From positions 32,001,552-32,065,551 of the forward strand of contig NC_034412.1 in the NCBI RefSeq assembly GCF_002078875.1: a stretch of 64,000 nt of DNA. The letters run 5' to 3'. Below, piece by piece: positions 62,001-64,000 of the stretch. A program made the position numbers and the translations under genes. The DNA is from Numida meleagris (lineage: Eukaryota; Chordata; Aves; Galliformes; Numididae). Each line of letters begins with the position of its first letter. Positions within the stretch are counted from its first letter, which is position 1. The notes under the pieces are model-generated. The model saw nothing but the letters and a program-made list of their open reading frames with translations. It ran no database searches and was not told the DNA's origin.

Positions 62001-64000
62001 TTATAACGGGAACATTCGTTGTTTGGACACAGTGGGAAGGAAATCTTAGAAGTATTGTCCAAATAAGGCTGAAGGCTTATTTTCTTTTTAAAATACCAGG
62101 AAAACAGTATGCCCATCAAGACATAGAGTGATTTTTTTTGACCAATTCTCATGTATCTGTGTGAAAAGTCAGATTATGCTGTGTAACAGTATAAAGACAT
62201 GGGATGAAAATGCCAGCCCTCCAGATTAAAAACCCCTTTGGTCCGTAAGTGTTGCATTTTGTGGCTCAGTTTAAGCTATTTCTTATGTAATGATTTAGTA
62301 CCATGAGCGCTGTGCAACCTCAGGGCAGAGTGCCCCTGTTCCCAAGGCTTTGTCTGTTGCTTTCCACCCTTTGCCTGTCTCCTGGAGCCTGCCTTGGTGC
62401 ACCACTGAGAAACTCCCACAGACCAAGCACCTGCTGCTGAGCAGCCTGTAATAGAGTGCAGAAAGGAAAACCTTGCTTACCTGAGCAAACACAAGGCTAA
62501 GCTGGGAAGTCAGAGAAAGATTACTTTTCTTTGTCAGGTTATCCTCATTATCATTGCAGGGTTAGTAAATTATAAATATCTACCCATTAGAAGTGAAAAA
62601 ATCGTGCCTTAAATGTGACTTCTTTTCCTTCTGTTTGCTTGCTATTACTTTATTATTTCTACTTCTGGAAACTCTGTGTTTTCGAAGGTATAATGTGTTC
62701 CCTATTCACATATCTTTACAAAGCAGGATCTCTACTGTGACATCTCTGCTGCAGCACACTGTGTTGAAGGGCTGTGTCTGCACTCTGCAGCATGCAGCCT
62801 CCGGAAGTGCTTAAGCCCCAAACCCATTGCTTCCCCTCTCCACTGCCATTTTTGTCAGAAGGAAAGATGGTTGCTTGGCCGGGCAGGCCTGATGTGCAGG
62901 AAGGAGGGAGCAGGGATGTGAGGAGAGCTGCCAAGCTTCACCTCCCCAGGGTCTGTGCTTCAGCCAAGTGCCTGCCATGAAATGCATGTCTGAACAGGGA
63001 TGCAAAGAGAGAAGCTGGTCTGCTGGTTTGTGAAAGCTTTGTTTGACCAAAAAACAAAAGGCACTGAAATCAAAAATAGCTTTTTGCTGCCTCAGTCCTG
63101 ATGCAGACCAGAGTCCAGACCCGCCCCTAGCATGGGATGGAAGGTAGGGGTCATGAAGCCTCCATGTGTTAGACTGCACCTAATTCTGTGGGGAGTCACA
63201 GGGTGCCTGGGGTCTTGGGCATTTGCCTCGTTTGGCTTAGTCTCGTTCTTTTTGATGGAGGCTGAGAGGCAGCATGAGGTAAGAGACATTTTGAGATCTG
63301 AGGTTACCTGGAGCAGAGCCAATGAGTTTGGCCTTTGCAGTGAGAAAACCCCTTGGTTCACAGTGGTAAACTGGGAATTTTGCTGCATCTTAAGCTTAAT
63401 GATATTGACTTAAAGTGAGTAGCTAGAGGTAGGTAATTGTTGTTTTCCTTAAATATAATATCCATATTTAAGTTACAGATTTTTATAAAGAAAAGACATT
63501 TATTTTTGTATTTAAAGAATGATACCTGCCTTAGCTGATGTCTGATAATTCAATTAAGCAGAAAGACATCAGGTGAAAAATTGCCTTATGCGAAGAAAAT
63601 ATATGAAATAATATGGGAGAAAGAGCTTGATTCTTTGATTCTGGAGCTACAACATTTATCCTAAGAATATCCAACTTTCAGAATAGGTAACAGTAGCCTT
63701 AAGGCTGATGCATGTCAAGTCAGGGGGCAAATCAAGCATACTCTACCTGCCTAATGGACAGGCCATATTTGTCCTTATGTATTTCACAAGATACCTAAAT
63801 TCTCAGGTTTTGTAATCAAGAGCTTTGAGTTCTGGAAAAAAAAAATAGTAGAGCTTTTGTATCTTGTATTTGCTTACTTTACGCATTTTTTTTTTCTTGT
63901 GACAAGAAGAGATAACTACACAAAATGTCTTGCTAGCAGAACACAAGCATACTGCTGTATGATGGGCTCATAGTCAGCAGTCTTCACTGCATATACATTT
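59084..64000. other. Unique AT-rich non-coding sequence to window end
   Basis: No gene is recognised. A 14-A tract (60846-60859) runs into a G-rich tract (60863-60882). 62300-63400 is the most GC-rich non-repeat part of the window and has overlapping frames on both strands (up to 122 codons, 62811-63179 minus). None has a motif or a convincing exon structure, and several overlap each other antisense, which argues for chance. Confidence 0.5.
60846..60882 (+). repeat. Poly-A followed by G-rich tract
   Basis: A run of 14 A, a short CAA spacer, then GGGG-A-GGGGGGGG-AAAT-GGG. The long G run can be divided, so a G-quadruplex pattern is formally possible. The A-to-G switch makes it an unusual homopurine stretch. 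Confidence 0.65.

Noticed and set aside
62811..63413. Overlapping frames of 93-122 codons on both strands
   Set aside because: Mutually antisense and motif-free in a GC-richer patch. A coding exon could hide here but nothing in the sequence shows it.

Overview
This window looks like bird nuclear DNA, probably from a large autosome or sex-chromosome arm. It is AT-rich and CpG-poor, and I see no bacterial-type gene order. Its recognisable repeats are avian CR1 LINEs and endogenous-retrovirus LTRs. The young CR1 copies carry the bird-type 3' end, with an 8-bp ATTCTATG-like terminal repeat and 'TTGGACT..GTGATCTT' just upstream. I see no Alu, L1 or B1/B2 elements. A galliform is plausible from the CR1 subfamilies, but sequence reading alone cannot prove it.

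I found no host protein-coding exon, tRNA, rRNA, CRISPR array or operon that I can support. The open frames that make biological sense are decayed pieces of the CR1 reverse-transcriptase ORF. The others are short, lack family motifs and look like chance. The window is best read as intergenic or deep-intronic sequence in a gene-poor segment.

Layout. 1-2007 is unique AT-rich sequence. A 5'-truncated CR1 lies at 2008-2758 (+). After more unique sequence, a CR1 fragment covering the endonuclease-RT linker and the first RT box lies at 6560-7236 plus 8035-8405 (+). It is split by a 793-bp solo LTR at 7237-8029 (-), bounded by a 5-bp target duplication (GAAGC). Removing the LTR and one duplication restores the CR1 frame exactly at the joint. 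A much older CR1 remnant lies at about 8845-9430 (+). A CR1 with the FADD catalytic box lies at 11895-12990 (-), and a 200-bp CR1 3' end at 14373-14576 (+). A CpG-rich LTR-like block lies at 14651-15095 (-), and a weaker LTR-like repeat candidate at about 18480-18925. Further CR1 copies are at 24928-25622 (+), 48063-48565 (+), 54868-55615 (+) and 58885-59083 (-).

The rest is mostly unique sequence. It holds two short AT microsatellites, homopolymer tracts, two G-rich tracts, a few perfect palindromes or hairpins, and some AT-rich blocks that might be conserved non-coding elements. Nothing here amounts to an undescribed gene system. The most informative structures are the nested LTR-in-CR1 insertion, the CpG-rich LTR-like block, the inverted pair of related CR1 copies, and several unexplained palindromes.
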